Source of the DNA: Nocardia panacis | GTDB taxonomy: Bacteria > Actinomycetota > Actinomycetes > Mycobacteriales > Mycobacteriaceae | Reading direction: 5' to 3' | Assembly: GCF_003598715.1 (NCBI RefSeq) | Contig: NZ_QZFU01000012.1 | Span: forward strand, 1 to 64,000 | DNA: 64,000 nucleotides | Shown: one piece after another, positions 44,359-53,180 of the stretch | How the letters are laid out: each line of letters opens with the position of its first letter | Numbering within the stretch: the stretch's first letter is position 1 | Position numbers and translations under genes: made by a program | The notes under the pieces: model-generated | What the model was told of the DNA's origin: nothing | The model's input: the letters and a program-made list of their open reading frames with translations, nothing else | The model's database searches: none

Positions 44359-47250
44359 CTAGTCCGTATCGACGATCGCGTACTTCGGCATCGCGCGATT
44401 CTTGACTCGGTACAGCAAGGGGTTGCGGTCTTTGGGTGCCGCTGCGCGCGGGAGTCGGAGACTCAACGCCATGACCACGCCCTGGGGGTAGCCATCGTCC
44501 GCTATCTCCTCTTCTGTCGCCGTCTTGTCGATAACGGGATAGAGAAGCACGAATCCGATGTGTTCGGTCGCCGCGACCTGAAGATCGCATGCTGTGCGAT
44601 GCAGACTATCCGCGTTTCCTCGGATATGACCGTTGGGATCGATCACTCGGCCATGAATGGAGTATTTTCCGACTCCGCGAATATTGACCTTTGTTCGGTT
44701 CTTTTGTTGCGGCATGACGATCTGCCATTCGCGTACTACCTCATGTGGAAGTGTAGCGATCCACGCCAAGTCCGCTGCGAAATGTTTCGGGTCCTTCCAG
44801 GTCAGTTTCTTCAGTACTTCCACCATCTGTTCCTGGGTGACCAGGCCGGTCAGTGCATCGAACGGCCGACCCGTCGTCGGAAACTGGACGCTCGTCTCGG
44901 CCGCTTGGAGGAGCGGGATGCAAGCGTCGATATTGGCGTCCAAAAGCGCCTGATTGTTTATCGCGGGGTAGCCGGAGCTGGGCTCCTTGGACAGCGTTCT
45001 GCGCTCAACGAGTTCGGCGTTCCGCATCTTGTTCGGCGCGGTCGGCCGAAGTCCATGCCGTGATACCAAGGGCTGGACATCCTCCGGTGTTACGGTCGGG
45101 CGGCCATTCACCATCGCCGCGTACTGCCGCAGCTCCGCGCGGAAATCCTCTTCGTCCCAGCACGCGGCCTCGAGGGCGTCGCGCACCGGGGTGGTGATGA
45201 ACAGTCGCACAAGGTCTCGGTACCCCGGCCGGAAACCGAACCAGCGGCCCATCTGCATGAGGGCCTCGGCGTGCCCGGCATTCCGCGAGTAGTAGGTGAC
45301 GGTCAACCCTTCGACGGTGAAGCCGCGGGCCAGTTTGTTGCCACCGACCAGGATCCGCCATACCGGCCGCTTGTCGAAATCGAGTTCCTCCTGCTCGATG
45401 TCCTTCTCGCTATTGACAATCAGCACAGGGGCGCCGTTCGGTGCGATCTGACGTGCGGCCCGGCTGACGTGCGGGGCGAGCTCATCGAAGGAGCCGGGCA
45501 TTGGATCGCCGAACTTCAACGCGTCGGTCACAGGGGCGAAGTCCTCGGTGTACAAGGTGCGCAGTCTGCTGAGTGCGCTGCCGGTGAGGTATCCGCTGGT
45601 CCGCCATTTGTCGCGGATCGCGTCCGCGCGACTGCGGTGTCCGTCCGTACGCATCGTCTCGTGGACCAGCATCGTGTGATGTCGGAACGCGCGGGTGTAC
45701 TTTTCAGGGGCGATCTCTTGTCGGAACAGCTTGATAGCCCCCGCCAAAACGAACGAGTCGAGCGCGTTCTGGAGTTGTCGCTCATCCTCGGCGTCCTTGT
45801 TCTTATTCCGTTCGTCCGGAATTCTCAGATGGGCCTTCTCCGCCGAGTTGGCGAAGGTCTTCTCGTTGTCCGGAATGGATGAGTCCATGTCATGGAAGTC
45901 CGAGGCTCCCATGTATCCCAACGGCCGCTCCAGTGCGATCAGATAGTGTTTCGGGAAGATGTCTTCCGCATCGTGCGGATCGACGAAGACGTTGGCAAAC
46001 GGCGTCGCGGTGTAGCCGACGTACTGTGCGCGGGGAAGCATGTTGATCAGGTTGGATATGTGCCTATTGATCGCGGTGCGCTTCTTGTTCTCTGCTGTCC
46101 AGGTCTTCGGGTCGGTTGTATTGATGGAGGCCTGGTCCGACTCGTCGTCAATGATCAGTGCTGGGATGTCGGCGAGCCGGTCCCCGGTCGTCTTGAGATC
46201 TTTGACCATGTTGTTCAGGACGGAGCTGTTCTTCTTGACGATGATCAGTCGGGCGTCACTGGTGTACAGGTTGTCCGGATGCCAAAGAGGCTTGGTTCCA
46301 TCGCGTCGCTCGAATTCGAGTGCGGGCAGGCCTTGTTGGAGCTTTCGGTAATCGAAGTCCCTGGTAGTCATCCGGTGGATATCGGGGCGGCCCACCTCTG
46401 AGGGCCGGACACCATGGCTGACGAACCTCCCTTTTGCCCAATCCTCATCATCGAGATAGTCGACGCGTTGGCGTACGGTCTCATCGGACTCGTCCGCGCC
46501 CCGTAGCACGTTCTCCCTGCCGACCAACTCCATATCCAGTCGGCGTTGCGTCTGTTCACGCAGCATGTTGGTCGTTCCGGTCATGACGATGATCAACCGG
46601 TACCCGGCGTCTATGGCCTTGGCGATGACCCCGGCAAAGTTCGCGGTCTTGCCACTCTGCACGTAACCCACGACTAGACCTTTGGTCCGGCCCGGCTTCG
46701 GTCGTGCGGGATCGATGAGGCGCTCGACGACATGGTTCGTCGCACGGTCGAGATCATGAATCGAGCCTTCACTCCAGCCGCGGTCCTCGCGAAGGTAGTT
46801 CTCATAGTGCGTCCAATAGAACGCCCGATCACGCCGTATCTCGTCGCTGTACCACGGATCCCAAGGCGAGGCGATGACTGTCGGGCCGCACTGATGGCTG
46901 ATCGGGAAGTGCTGGGCGAACTCCTTGGCCGTGAGCTCGGAAAGGCCGAGTGCGGCGATGATCGTCGCGCGACGCTCCTCCGTGTTGGCCGATGTCTGGT
47001 TGGTCCAGGGGTTGCCGTCTTCGGGTGCGTTGTCCCACCTCGCGATATTGAGGTGCAGAGCCCTGCGGAGCGGGTCATCCGTCGCGGCGGCCGCTACGTA
47101 CTCCCGCATCCGATCCTCGGACGCGTCAAGGGATGGATCGAGGTCCTCGGCTTCGATCAGTGCCCGACGGACCAGGGCCCTGGGCGCGTTGTTCGCCATG
47201 CCACGAATTGCGGTGCTGTATGCCTCGGCGAGTGCGTTGGTCATAGTCAT
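44359..47250 (-). CDS. Z1-domain superfamily 2 helicase, MzaB-like
   Basis: A 963-residue ATPase. Walker A is GYVQSGKT (195-202), followed by NFAGVIAKAIDAGYRLIIVM; Walker B is ALIIDDESDQAS; the Z1 domain (about 430-690) contains ILVGGNKLARGFTVEGLTVT and MGRWFGFRPGYRDL. Z1 helicases occur almost only in operons with MutL/MORC-type ATPases and restriction enzymes. The ATG at 47250 overlaps the DUF4420 stop (ATGA). The last 250 residues are a helical C-terminal region with a basic end. Expected role: ATP-driven DNA remodelling or translocation in the defence complex. Confidence 0.92.
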   Translation of the reverse strand: MTMTNALAEAYSTAIRGMANNAPRALVRRALIEAEDLDPSLDASEDRMREYVAAAATDDPLRRALHLNIARWDNAPEDGNPWTNQTSANTEERRATIIAALGLSELTAKEFAQHFPISHQCGPTVIASPWDPWYSDEIRRDRAFYWTHYENYLREDRGWSEGSIHDLDRATNHVVERLIDPARPKPGRTKGLVVGYVQSGKTANFAGVIAKAIDAGYRLIIVMTGTTNMLREQTQRRLDMELVGRENVLRGADESDETVRQRVDYLDDEDWAKGRFVSHGVRPSEVGRPDIHRMTTRDFDYRKLQQGLPALEFERRDGTKPLWHPDNLYTSDARLIIVKKNSSVLNNMVKDLKTTGDRLADIPALIIDDESDQASINTTDPKTWTAENKKRTAINRHISNLINMLPRAQYVGYTATPFANVFVDPHDAEDIFPKHYLIALERPLGYMGASDFHDMDSSIPDNEKTFANSAEKAHLRIPDERNKNKDAEDERQLQNALDSFVLAGAIKLFRQEIAPEKYTRAFRHHTMLVHETMRTDGHRSRADAIRDKWRTSGYLTGSALSRLRTLYTEDFAPVTDALKFGDPMPGSFDELAPHVSRAARQIAPNGAPVLIVNSEKDIEQEELDFDKRPVWRILVGGNKLARGFTVEGLTVTYYSRNAGHAEALMQMGRWFGFRPGYRDLVRLFITTPVRDALEAACWDEEDFRAELRQYAAMVNGRPTVTPEDVQPLVSRHGLRPTAPNKMRNAELVERRTLSKEPSSGYPAINNQALLDANIDACIPLLQAAETSVQFPTTGRPFDALTGLVTQEQMVEVLKKLTWKDPKHFAADLAWIATLPHEVVREWQIVMPQQKNRTKVNIRGVGKYSIHGRVIDPNGHIRGNADSLHRTACDLQVAATEHIGFVLLYPVIDKTATEEEIADDGYPQGVVMALSLRLPRAAAPKDRNPLLYRVKNRAMPKYAIVDTD

Positions 47251-48242
47251 CCTTCGAATTCGATGGCCAGGGAGACGATTTCGGGGACCGGCTGAGTGGT
47301 TGTGAGTCCGTCCAGGTTGATCCGGTACTTCACATCGGGGATCCGACCCATCGGCACCCAGTCGGTCCGGATGGCGTCCGGCGTCAGACGTGGGAAGTCG
47401 CCGGTCACGGCGTGCGGGACGCTCGGGGTCCGCCTGGTCCAGACGGTCGAGAGCTGGTCCCTGACAGCTTCATACCAGCCGGATCCGACAAGTTGGGTCT
47501 CGAACGTGTCGAGAAGGGCATCGTCGGACACCTGACTCCGGACGATGTCGACTAGCTCGGGGAGCGTCCTGCCGGCTCCTGTCCCTGCCGGAGTGATCTG
47601 GTGCGAGACGACCCACAGGGGTCGCGCGCCGGTCGGCATCAATTGGGTGAGCGACTCGATCCAGTGTGTACGCCGCTCACTCGACGTCGTCTTGACCTCG
47701 ATATCGAGTTCGCGCAGCCCGAAGTCGTGCTCTTCGGCATCCCCGCCGCGCCAAGCCCGCAGCGCGTCTCGTGCGCCGAGAGGACCGAAGAGCCCACCGA
47801 GCACCAGCAACTCGCCGAACAGTCCGACTTCACGCTCACGGGAGAGCTTCTCCGGGGAGAGGAGCAGCGTCGATAGTTTCGCCAGCGTCGCGCGCAGGGC
47901 GACCACCGGTTTCATTCCATCGAGCTGCACACGATCGATCATCGCGCACAGAACCGGATACGCGTCTCGGAACAGAGCTCCGTTGGTCACGACGACTTCC
48001 AAATACCAGTGACCATCAAAAGTGGTCACCCGCGTCGCGATGTTGCTGAGACCTGTCCCCGGTGCCGCGCTGACAGAGGGGATCTCGATACGAAGACCGA
48101 GTTCCGGCGTGATCGGATTGATGAAGACGCTGGCCGCGGGTGTGCCGAGAACAGGTAGAGTCATCGGAACCTGATTGTTGACGTACTGGTCGAAACCCTC
48201 TGCGGACAGGTGGCGTCCATCGACTGAATGGTTCTCCGTCAC
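47247..48242 (-). CDS. PD-(D/E)XK nuclease-like protein, DUF4420/MzaC-like
   Basis: A 331-residue protein with a restriction-endonuclease-fold signature: Glu144 in GLFGELLVLGG, then Asp180-x-Glu182-x-Lys184 in LRELDIEVKTTSSER. This is the PD-(D/E)XK family found with Z1 helicases and annotated as DUF4420. The N-terminal 130 residues form a separate alpha/beta domain. GTG 48242 overlaps the ATPase stop (GTGA); an upstream in-frame start at 48284 lies within the ATPase gene. It is the likely DNA-cutting subunit, alone or with Vsr. Confidence 0.85.
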   Translation of the reverse strand: MTENHSVDGRHLSAEGFDQYVNNQVPMTLPVLGTPAASVFINPITPELGLRIEIPSVSAAPGTGLSNIATRVTTFDGHWYLEVVVTNGALFRDAYPVLCAMIDRVQLDGMKPVVALRATLAKLSTLLLSPEKLSREREVGLFGELLVLGGLFGPLGARDALRAWRGGDAEEHDFGLRELDIEVKTTSSERRTHWIESLTQLMPTGARPLWVVSHQITPAGTGAGRTLPELVDIVRSQVSDDALLDTFETQLVGSGWYEAVRDQLSTVWTRRTPSVPHAVTGDFPRLTPDAIRTDWVPMGRIPDVKYRINLDGLTTTQPVPEIVSLAIEFEG

Positions 48243-49750
48243 TGTCGTTCCGCCCGCGCCGCTGCTGTGAGGATGGACTGCCACATCTCGATGTTGTCCT
48301 TATCCTTCTTGCCGAGATACTCGCCTTCGAAGACGTTCGCGACCAGGAGGTACAGCAGGGACTTGACCAGCGGGACATCGTTGAGGCCGCCGTGTTTACC
48401 GCCGAGCAGCATCTTGCGGTATCGCTTGTTCAACCAGAGGGTTTGTGTGTCCCGGTCGATTCGGAAGAACGCGTCATCGATGAAGTCATCCCAGCGTATT
48501 GCGATGAGATCCTCACCGCGGACTGCCGGGATCTCATTCTGGATGATGGTGCGCACACGGGGCGGCAGGCCCTGTCCGGGATGGATCATCGCTGTCCGTT
48601 TCGACACCCGTGCCTGCGACTTTCGGAACAGGCCTTCCGCGACCTCGAGATATCCGCGCAACGTGGTCCCGTCGTGCGCGCGGGCGGTCGCAGCCAAGCG
48701 TGCGAACTCGGGGCCGGTTTGCACCCGTGACTTCTCCGGGTTCATCTGGAACAGGCCGCCCATGTCACCATCGATATCGACTTCGACGCGAGCCAGCTTC
48801 AGCCGGCGATCCAGTGCATGGACTCCATCCCACCCGCCCGACTGCAACAGGCGATCACGGCGGTAGAAGTACAGGCCCTGATGGTCGTCCGAGCGATCAA
48901 GGAGACGATACTGGGGAAGGTTGGACGGTTTGGGCCAAAGGTGGCAACGGAATTCGACTCGATGCCCATCCATTTCGGCTACCAGCGTCTTCGGGTAGTC
49001 GTCCAACCCCGACCGCGGATAACCGAAAGGATCCAGTGCGTCCACCGGGACTTTCGTTCCCAGCAAAGCGTTCTCGACGTTCAACACCTCGACGTCGATC
49101 CGGAGGCGACCACCAGCGAGAAACCTGTGGAAGGTCAAACCCAGGTGCTGGCAGGTCAGGGTGATCGTCCGGTCCAGATATGTCTCGATCTGCACGGTGT
49201 CGGTGGTCACGGGGAACGCGGAGACGTCATCCCAGCGGATCAGTGTGCCGCTGTTCGCCGAGTCGAACGGCCAGTCCTTGTCGAACTCCTCGGCGACGAA
49301 CGACGACGTGACCACATCACAACGAAAGTCACTGCGGGACACGATATCCGGCCGCCACCGTCGTCCGACCGGCTGCTGACCAGCAGCGCGGGACATCACG
49401 GTCAGGCTTTTGGCCTGGCTGAAGGAGGCAGCCTTGAGCCCCAGACCGAAATGGCCGAGATCGTTGCCGCTGTACTCGCGCTTGCCCCCGATGGTCATCG
49501 CCGTATTGAGCGTCTCCGCCGTCATCCCGCGTCCGTTGTCGAGGACATACACGGCGACGAGCCCCTGTTGGGAGCGGATGAAACGGATCACGACCCGAGT
49601 CGCCTGTGCATCGACAGCATTGTCGACGAGGTCCGCGAGCGCGGTCTCCAGCGAATGGTTGCGACCGATGGAATCCAGCACCCGCGGATCAGGAGGCAGC
49701 ACGATGCTGCTCTCCGTTGGCACTTCCTGATTCCACTCGACCACGTACAT
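48239..49750 (-). CDS. GHKL ATPase, MutL/MORC-like, MzaA-like
   Basis: A 503-residue GHKL ATPase: N-box ETALADLVDNAVDA (35-48), G1 box LDNGRGM (70-76), G2 region GHFGLGLKAASFS (99-111), followed by an S5-type domain and a C-terminal region of about 200 residues. Such ATPases in restriction-type operons are the bacterial relatives of eukaryotic MORC proteins. It is first in a six-gene operon. ATG 49750 follows GAGGGGA directly; GTG 49744, six bases further, has better spacing and may be the real start. The open frame continues upstream but is not protein-like. Confidence 0.87.
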   Translation of the reverse strand: MYVVEWNQEVPTESSIVLPPDPRVLDSIGRNHSLETALADLVDNAVDAQATRVVIRFIRSQQGLVAVYVLDNGRGMTAETLNTAMTIGGKREYSGNDLGHFGLGLKAASFSQAKSLTVMSRAAGQQPVGRRWRPDIVSRSDFRCDVVTSSFVAEEFDKDWPFDSANSGTLIRWDDVSAFPVTTDTVQIETYLDRTITLTCQHLGLTFHRFLAGGRLRIDVEVLNVENALLGTKVPVDALDPFGYPRSGLDDYPKTLVAEMDGHRVEFRCHLWPKPSNLPQYRLLDRSDDHQGLYFYRRDRLLQSGGWDGVHALDRRLKLARVEVDIDGDMGGLFQMNPEKSRVQTGPEFARLAATARAHDGTTLRGYLEVAEGLFRKSQARVSKRTAMIHPGQGLPPRVRTIIQNEIPAVRGEDLIAIRWDDFIDDAFFRIDRDTQTLWLNKRYRKMLLGGKHGGLNDVPLVKSLLYLLVANVFEGEYLGKKDKDNIEMWQSILTAAARAERQ

Positions 49751-49757
49751 TCCCCTC

Positions 49758-49773
49758 GCTCGACCGACATTCG
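49758..49773 (+). repeat. Repeat core adjoining the defence operon start
   Basis: GCTCGACCGACATTCG is identical to 41392-41407 inside copy A and has one mismatch to 51688-51703 inside copy C. It lies eight bases beyond the first codon of the operon, so the exact 16-mer brackets the six genes. Confidence 0.5.
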
Positions 49774-50002
49774 CACAGCTACCAGTGCATGTCGGGGAAC
49801 CACTCTCCCGCTCGTACCCACCGATATAGCTCCGTGGAAACACTCCGTTACGGAAGCTTAGTACTCCAGCATCACTTTGTGACGTAGTCGCGGCGCAGGT
49901 GCGGCGCTTCCTGCTCGCGAAGGCGATTGGGCGACAAGGTGATCCGCGCGAAAGGCTCCCTGCGGTGAGCGGGATGTCCTGGCTGGACGGTACCGCCTGC
50001 AC

Positions 50003-50176
50003 CTATCCGATGCGGCGGTATTTCAGCCAGGATCGAAACTTCGAGTGTTGGCGGCAGGCTTCACCAGCGATCACCCACCGCGCCTGCTCGCCCGCGTCCA
50101 GTGCACGGGCGAGCGCCTTCTCCGCCGGCGTCGTCTTGGTCGCGACTTCGACCTCGTCAAACACGCTCGTGCCCAT
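50003..50176 (-). CDS. Possible small protein or gene remnant
   Basis: A 57-residue frame, MGTSVFDEVEVATKTTPAEK continuing to FRSWLKYRRIG. The composition looks protein-like (acidic start, Ala-rich helix, basic end), and it begins eight bases downstream, in its own direction, of repeat copy B. There is no Shine-Dalgarno sequence. It may be a real small gene or the end of a deleted one. Confidence 0.3.
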   Translation of the reverse strand: MGTSVFDEVEVATKTTPAEKALARALDAGEQARWVIAGEACRQHSKFRSWLKYRRIG

Positions 50177-50183
50177 CGAGATT

Positions 50184-50368
50184 GGGTACCCGCTACACGC
50201 GGCTGGGTGCACCTGGTGGGTGTACCCACATCAGGTAGCCGGCCTCGCTGGACTCGAGTTGCCGCGTCTTCGGGATGACGTGAAACGTCGCCCGCCCAAC
50301 CGACGCCCATGCGGGGCTCAGCCCGCAAATAGCAATTCGAGCCCGGCTCGGTCCGCAATCGGCAGCCC
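50184..50368 (+). repeat. Dispersed repeat, copy B
   Basis: Contains GGGTGCACCTGGTGGGTGTA, also present in copy C, within which GTGGG-TGTA-CCCAC is an inverted repeat. Its right half matches copy A (GAGTTGCCGCGTCTTCGGGA-type block and CGGTCCGCAATCGGCAGCCC). Confidence 0.65.
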
Positions 50369-50786
50369 TAGGGTGGCTGATTCCCGTTCGTCCGCAGTCA
50401 GCGCTGGTCTTGACGGGCGGGTTCATGCCATGTCGCCGCAAAGGCGCATCAGAGGTTGATTTGAGGGACTTTGGCGGATCGTCGAGCGCTGAACCTGGCC
50501 CGGACATTCTGGTCCGAAATTCTTGACAGGCAAACCGAAATACAATGCTCGCGCATGCGGTCCAGCACGGCTTGAACCAGCAGATTCCTTCTCGAACCGT
50601 GGGGCATTGCTTAGCGGGATTTCCGCGTCAGATACACCCGCTTGAGTGGGTGCCTATCAACAATGTGTCGAGAGCGATGGCCGCGCGGATATTTGAATGC
50701 TTCAAACGCGCGCGAATGTTCATACGCAAACGAAGGGGCCCTGCGGATCGATAATTGTCGGCGTCATAAACGCTCCCCGAGAGGCA
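50369..50786. other. Gap without a supportable gene
   Basis: This 418-base stretch between repeat B and the WXG100 pair has mixed composition and is AT-richer from about 50510. Short frames exist on both strands, but none has a ribosome-binding site, a recognisable domain or convincing codon use. WXG100 pairs often precede a toxin or substrate gene; none is present here, so a deletion is possible. Confidence 0.4.
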
Positions 50787-51098
50787 TCAGGTGTTCCCGT
50801 CGCGACGGAACAGTCGGGAATTTGCGTTGCCTGCCTCGGAATAGGAGGTGTGCGCGGTTCGCGCGCCCGCGCTGATGTCCCGTATTCCCTCGCCGAGTTC
50901 TCGCGCGCCAACCATCAGTTGCGAATGCGCTTCATGGTATGCGTCGGCCGCGACACCGGCCCATGTTCCGCTCTTCAATGTGGCTACGCGGGTATCGATG
51001 CTATCGATATTCTCGGCGATGTACTCGGCGAGGCCGGCGAGTTTGGCGACTATTCGATCGAGATGGTCGAGGTCGACCGAGAACGGCGAGTCGGTCAT
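50787..51098 (-). CDS. WXG100-family protein, second of a pair
   Basis: A 103-residue helical-hairpin protein with the turn motif W46-A-G48 in KSGTWAGVAADAYHEA, helices on either side, and no signal peptide: the standard architecture of ESX-secreted WXG100 proteins. The ATG at 51098 overlaps the upstream gene's stop (ATGA), so the two are expected to form a heterodimer. No secretion machinery or large substrate gene is adjacent. Confidence 0.85.
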   Translation of the reverse strand: MTDSPFSVDLDHLDRIVAKLAGLAEYIAENIDSIDTRVATLKSGTWAGVAADAYHEAHSQLMVGARELGEGIRDISAGARTAHTSYSEAGNANSRLFRRDGNT

Positions 51099-51436
51099 AA
51101 CGGCGGCAGATCGAGGCCGGAGGTGCCGAGAAGTTGAGCCGACGAAGTGTCTTGTGCACGGTATGTCTCGGCGGTGATACCGAGCTTCTCGGCCATGCTG
51201 GTCAACGCGCTCGAGATCTGTGTGCCGCCATCATGGATCTCACCCCAGCCCGTGCCGAATTGAGCCGCCGCCGTTCCCGTCCAGCCGGTGTTGACCAGTG
51301 ACTCGACTTCGCGTCCGGCGGAATTCAGCGCGGTACGAATCGCTTCGGCGAGTTCGTACACAAAACGCCCTACCGCCTGCGCATCGTCGGGAACCACGGA
51401 CAGCGACGGCAGGCCACTTCCCCCAGTATTGCTCAC
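51095..51436 (-). CDS. WXG100-family protein, first of a pair
   Basis: A 113-residue WXG100 protein with W52-T-G54 in VNTGWTGTAAAQFGTGWGE. The N-terminal helix (about 17-48) and C-terminal helix (about 60-95) flank the turn. The start is GTG 51436. It is coupled to the downstream partner by a four-base overlap. Repeat copy C lies about 130 bases upstream, in what should be its promoter region. Confidence 0.83.
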   Translation of the reverse strand: MSNTGGSGLPSLSVVPDDAQAVGRFVYELAEAIRTALNSAGREVESLVNTGWTGTAAAQFGTGWGEIHDGGTQISSALTSMAEKLGITAETYRAQDTSSAQLLGTSGLDLPPL

Positions 51437-51566
51437 ACCAGTGAGTGTACTGCTCCGCCGCAGCCGGATCCATCAGCTACTGTCACGTGAAGATCCTGTG
51501 TAACAACATAATTCGCTGATCATGGACCAGCGTTGAGGCTCGGCCTGCTGCTCGGTTCGGCGGTAT

Positions 51567-51719
51567 CGGAGTGTGTCGATACCCGCTACTCGCGGCCGGG
51601 TGCACCTGGTGGGTGTACCCACATCAGGGGGCCGGCTGTCGATGGCTATGGGCTGCAGCCTTGTGGGCATGATGCGAAAACCCGCTCGCTCGACCGACTT
51701 TCGCGCCCGGCTCGGTCTG
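51567..51719 (+). repeat. Dispersed repeat, copy C
   Basis: Nearly identical to copy B over its first 55 bases (CCCGCTAC-CGCGGC through the GTGGGTGTACCCACATCAGG block), then diverges, with a near match to the 16-base core at 51688-51703. It runs into the first codons of the MFS gene. Confidence 0.65.
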
Positions 51720-53138
51720 CTGGTCGTCCTCGGTCCGGCGCTGCTGGTCTCGATGGACGGGTCCATCTTGTTTCTCGCTATGCCACGGGTCAGTCAGGTG
51801 CTCGATCCCAGTGCCGACCAGGCGCTGTGGATCCTGGACAGCTACGGATTCGCCGTCGGCTCACTGCTTGTCGCGTTCGGCGCTATCGGCGACCGCCATG
51901 GGCGACTGAAATTGCTGATGGCGGGTGCGATCCTATTCGGCGTCGGTTCGGCTGCTGCCGCCTTCGCGCCGACACCGGGGCTGCTCATCGCGGCCCGCGC
52001 CCTGATGGGGATCGCGGGTGCGACCTTGCTGCCCTCGGCCTTGGCGGTGCTGAGTGAACTGTTCACCGAACCAGGGCGTCGGGCACGGGCCATTGGTATT
52101 TTCGCCGCCGTGTTCGCCGCAGGTTTCGCGATCGGTCCCGTTCTCGGTGGTGTTCTCCTGCAACGCTTCTGGTGGGGATCGGTGTTTTTGATCAATCTTC
52201 CCGTTATCGCGGTATTCGTGTGCTGCGCACCCGCTGTGCTGAAGGAAGTGCGCTCGGGCCGGCCCGGACCGCTGGATCGGGTGAGCGTGGTGACCTCGGC
52301 GATCGGCCTACTGCTGACGGTCTACGGGCTCAAACACGTCGCGGCCGAGGGCTTGTCGGTATCGGCAGTCCTCGCGGGGATCGCGGGTATCGCTTTGCTC
52401 GCCTGGTTCGGTGTCCGGCAACGCCGCCTGGAACACCCGCTCATCGACTTCGCGCTGTTCCGCGATCGGGTCTTCACCGTCGCGGTGATCACCGGCCTGC
52501 TGCCCTTGGCCGCGTGGTCGGCGACTGCCTTTCTGACTGGGATCTATCTTCAGTCCGTGCGTGGCATTCCGGTCCTACGGGCCGCCTTGCCGGCACTGCC
52601 GGGAGCCATCGTGCTCACCATCACCTGCGTCGTAACCCCGGCCGTGGTCGAGCGTGTCGGCAAACGAACCGCCCTGCTCACCTGCCATCTGACCATCGCC
52701 GCCGGGCTGTCGCTGCTCCTACCTCACCACCAGAACAGGCGGGATCGGCTGGTATCTCGCCGCCACGCTGATCGCGGGCATCGGATACGGGATCTGCTTC
52801 GCGGTCGTCGCCGATACCGCGGTCGGAGCGGCCCCACCCGAGCGGGCGGGCGCGGCGGGCGCCATCGCCGAGACCAGCAACGAGATCGGCAACGCCATGG
52901 GAATCGCCCTGCTCGGCTCGCCGGCGACCTTGCTGTTCCGGCTGCGCGGCCCCGACCTCGCACCGACACTGCCGGAAACGCTGCACATTCCCGGCCTGTC
53001 GGACACACTCGTAGCCGCCGCCGAGTCCGCCTTCCTCACCGGCCTGCATGTCGTCGCGGCCACGGCCGGTTTGCTGCACTTGCTACTCGCCCTCGTTGCC
53101 TTCCGCGCTCCACGAACGAGGTCGCGACTGCCCGATAA
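51669..53138 (+). pseudogene. MFS multidrug transporter (DHA2/QacA-like), frameshifted
   Basis: About the first 350 codons encode a typical 14-helix major facilitator: LVSMDGSILFLAMPRVSQVL, motif A-like GAIGDRHGRLKLLM, and GPVLGGVLLQRFWWGSVFLI. From about 52720 that frame becomes Arg-rich nonsense, while frame +1 continues the transporter (GGIGWYLAATLIAGIGYGIC; SNEIGNAMGIALLGSPATLL). So one base has been gained, or two lost, near 52715-52725. The original frame meets a natural-looking end (STNEVATAR, stop at 53138) just before a terminator, so a second compensating shift near 53100 is possible. Either a pseudogene or sequencing errors. The start is uncertain because the N-terminus merges with repeat C. 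Confidence 0.75.
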
Positions 53139-53143
53139 CGCAA

Positions 53144-53171
53144 CGGGCGCACCGACAAACCGGTGCGCCCG
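53144..53171. terminator. Stem-loop terminator
   Basis: Perfect 11-bp arms CGGGCGCACCG and CGGTGCGCCCG around a six-base loop, between the convergent MFS and HIT genes. Confidence 0.8.
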
Positions 53172-53180
53172 CCACGAGGA

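Noticed and set aside
50522..50544. Possible promoter TTGACA ... TACAAT
   Set aside because: The spacer is only about 12 bases, too short for a sigma-70-type promoter, and no gene follows.
51573..51668. Extended N-terminus of the MFS transporter starting at 51573
   Set aside because: Those codons come from repeat copy C, and a similar reading appears at copy A where there is no transporter.
41281..51719. CRISPR array or transposon ends from the repeated blocks
   Set aside because: The copies are few, long, unevenly spaced and imperfect; there are no terminal inverted repeats with a transposase and no regular spacers.
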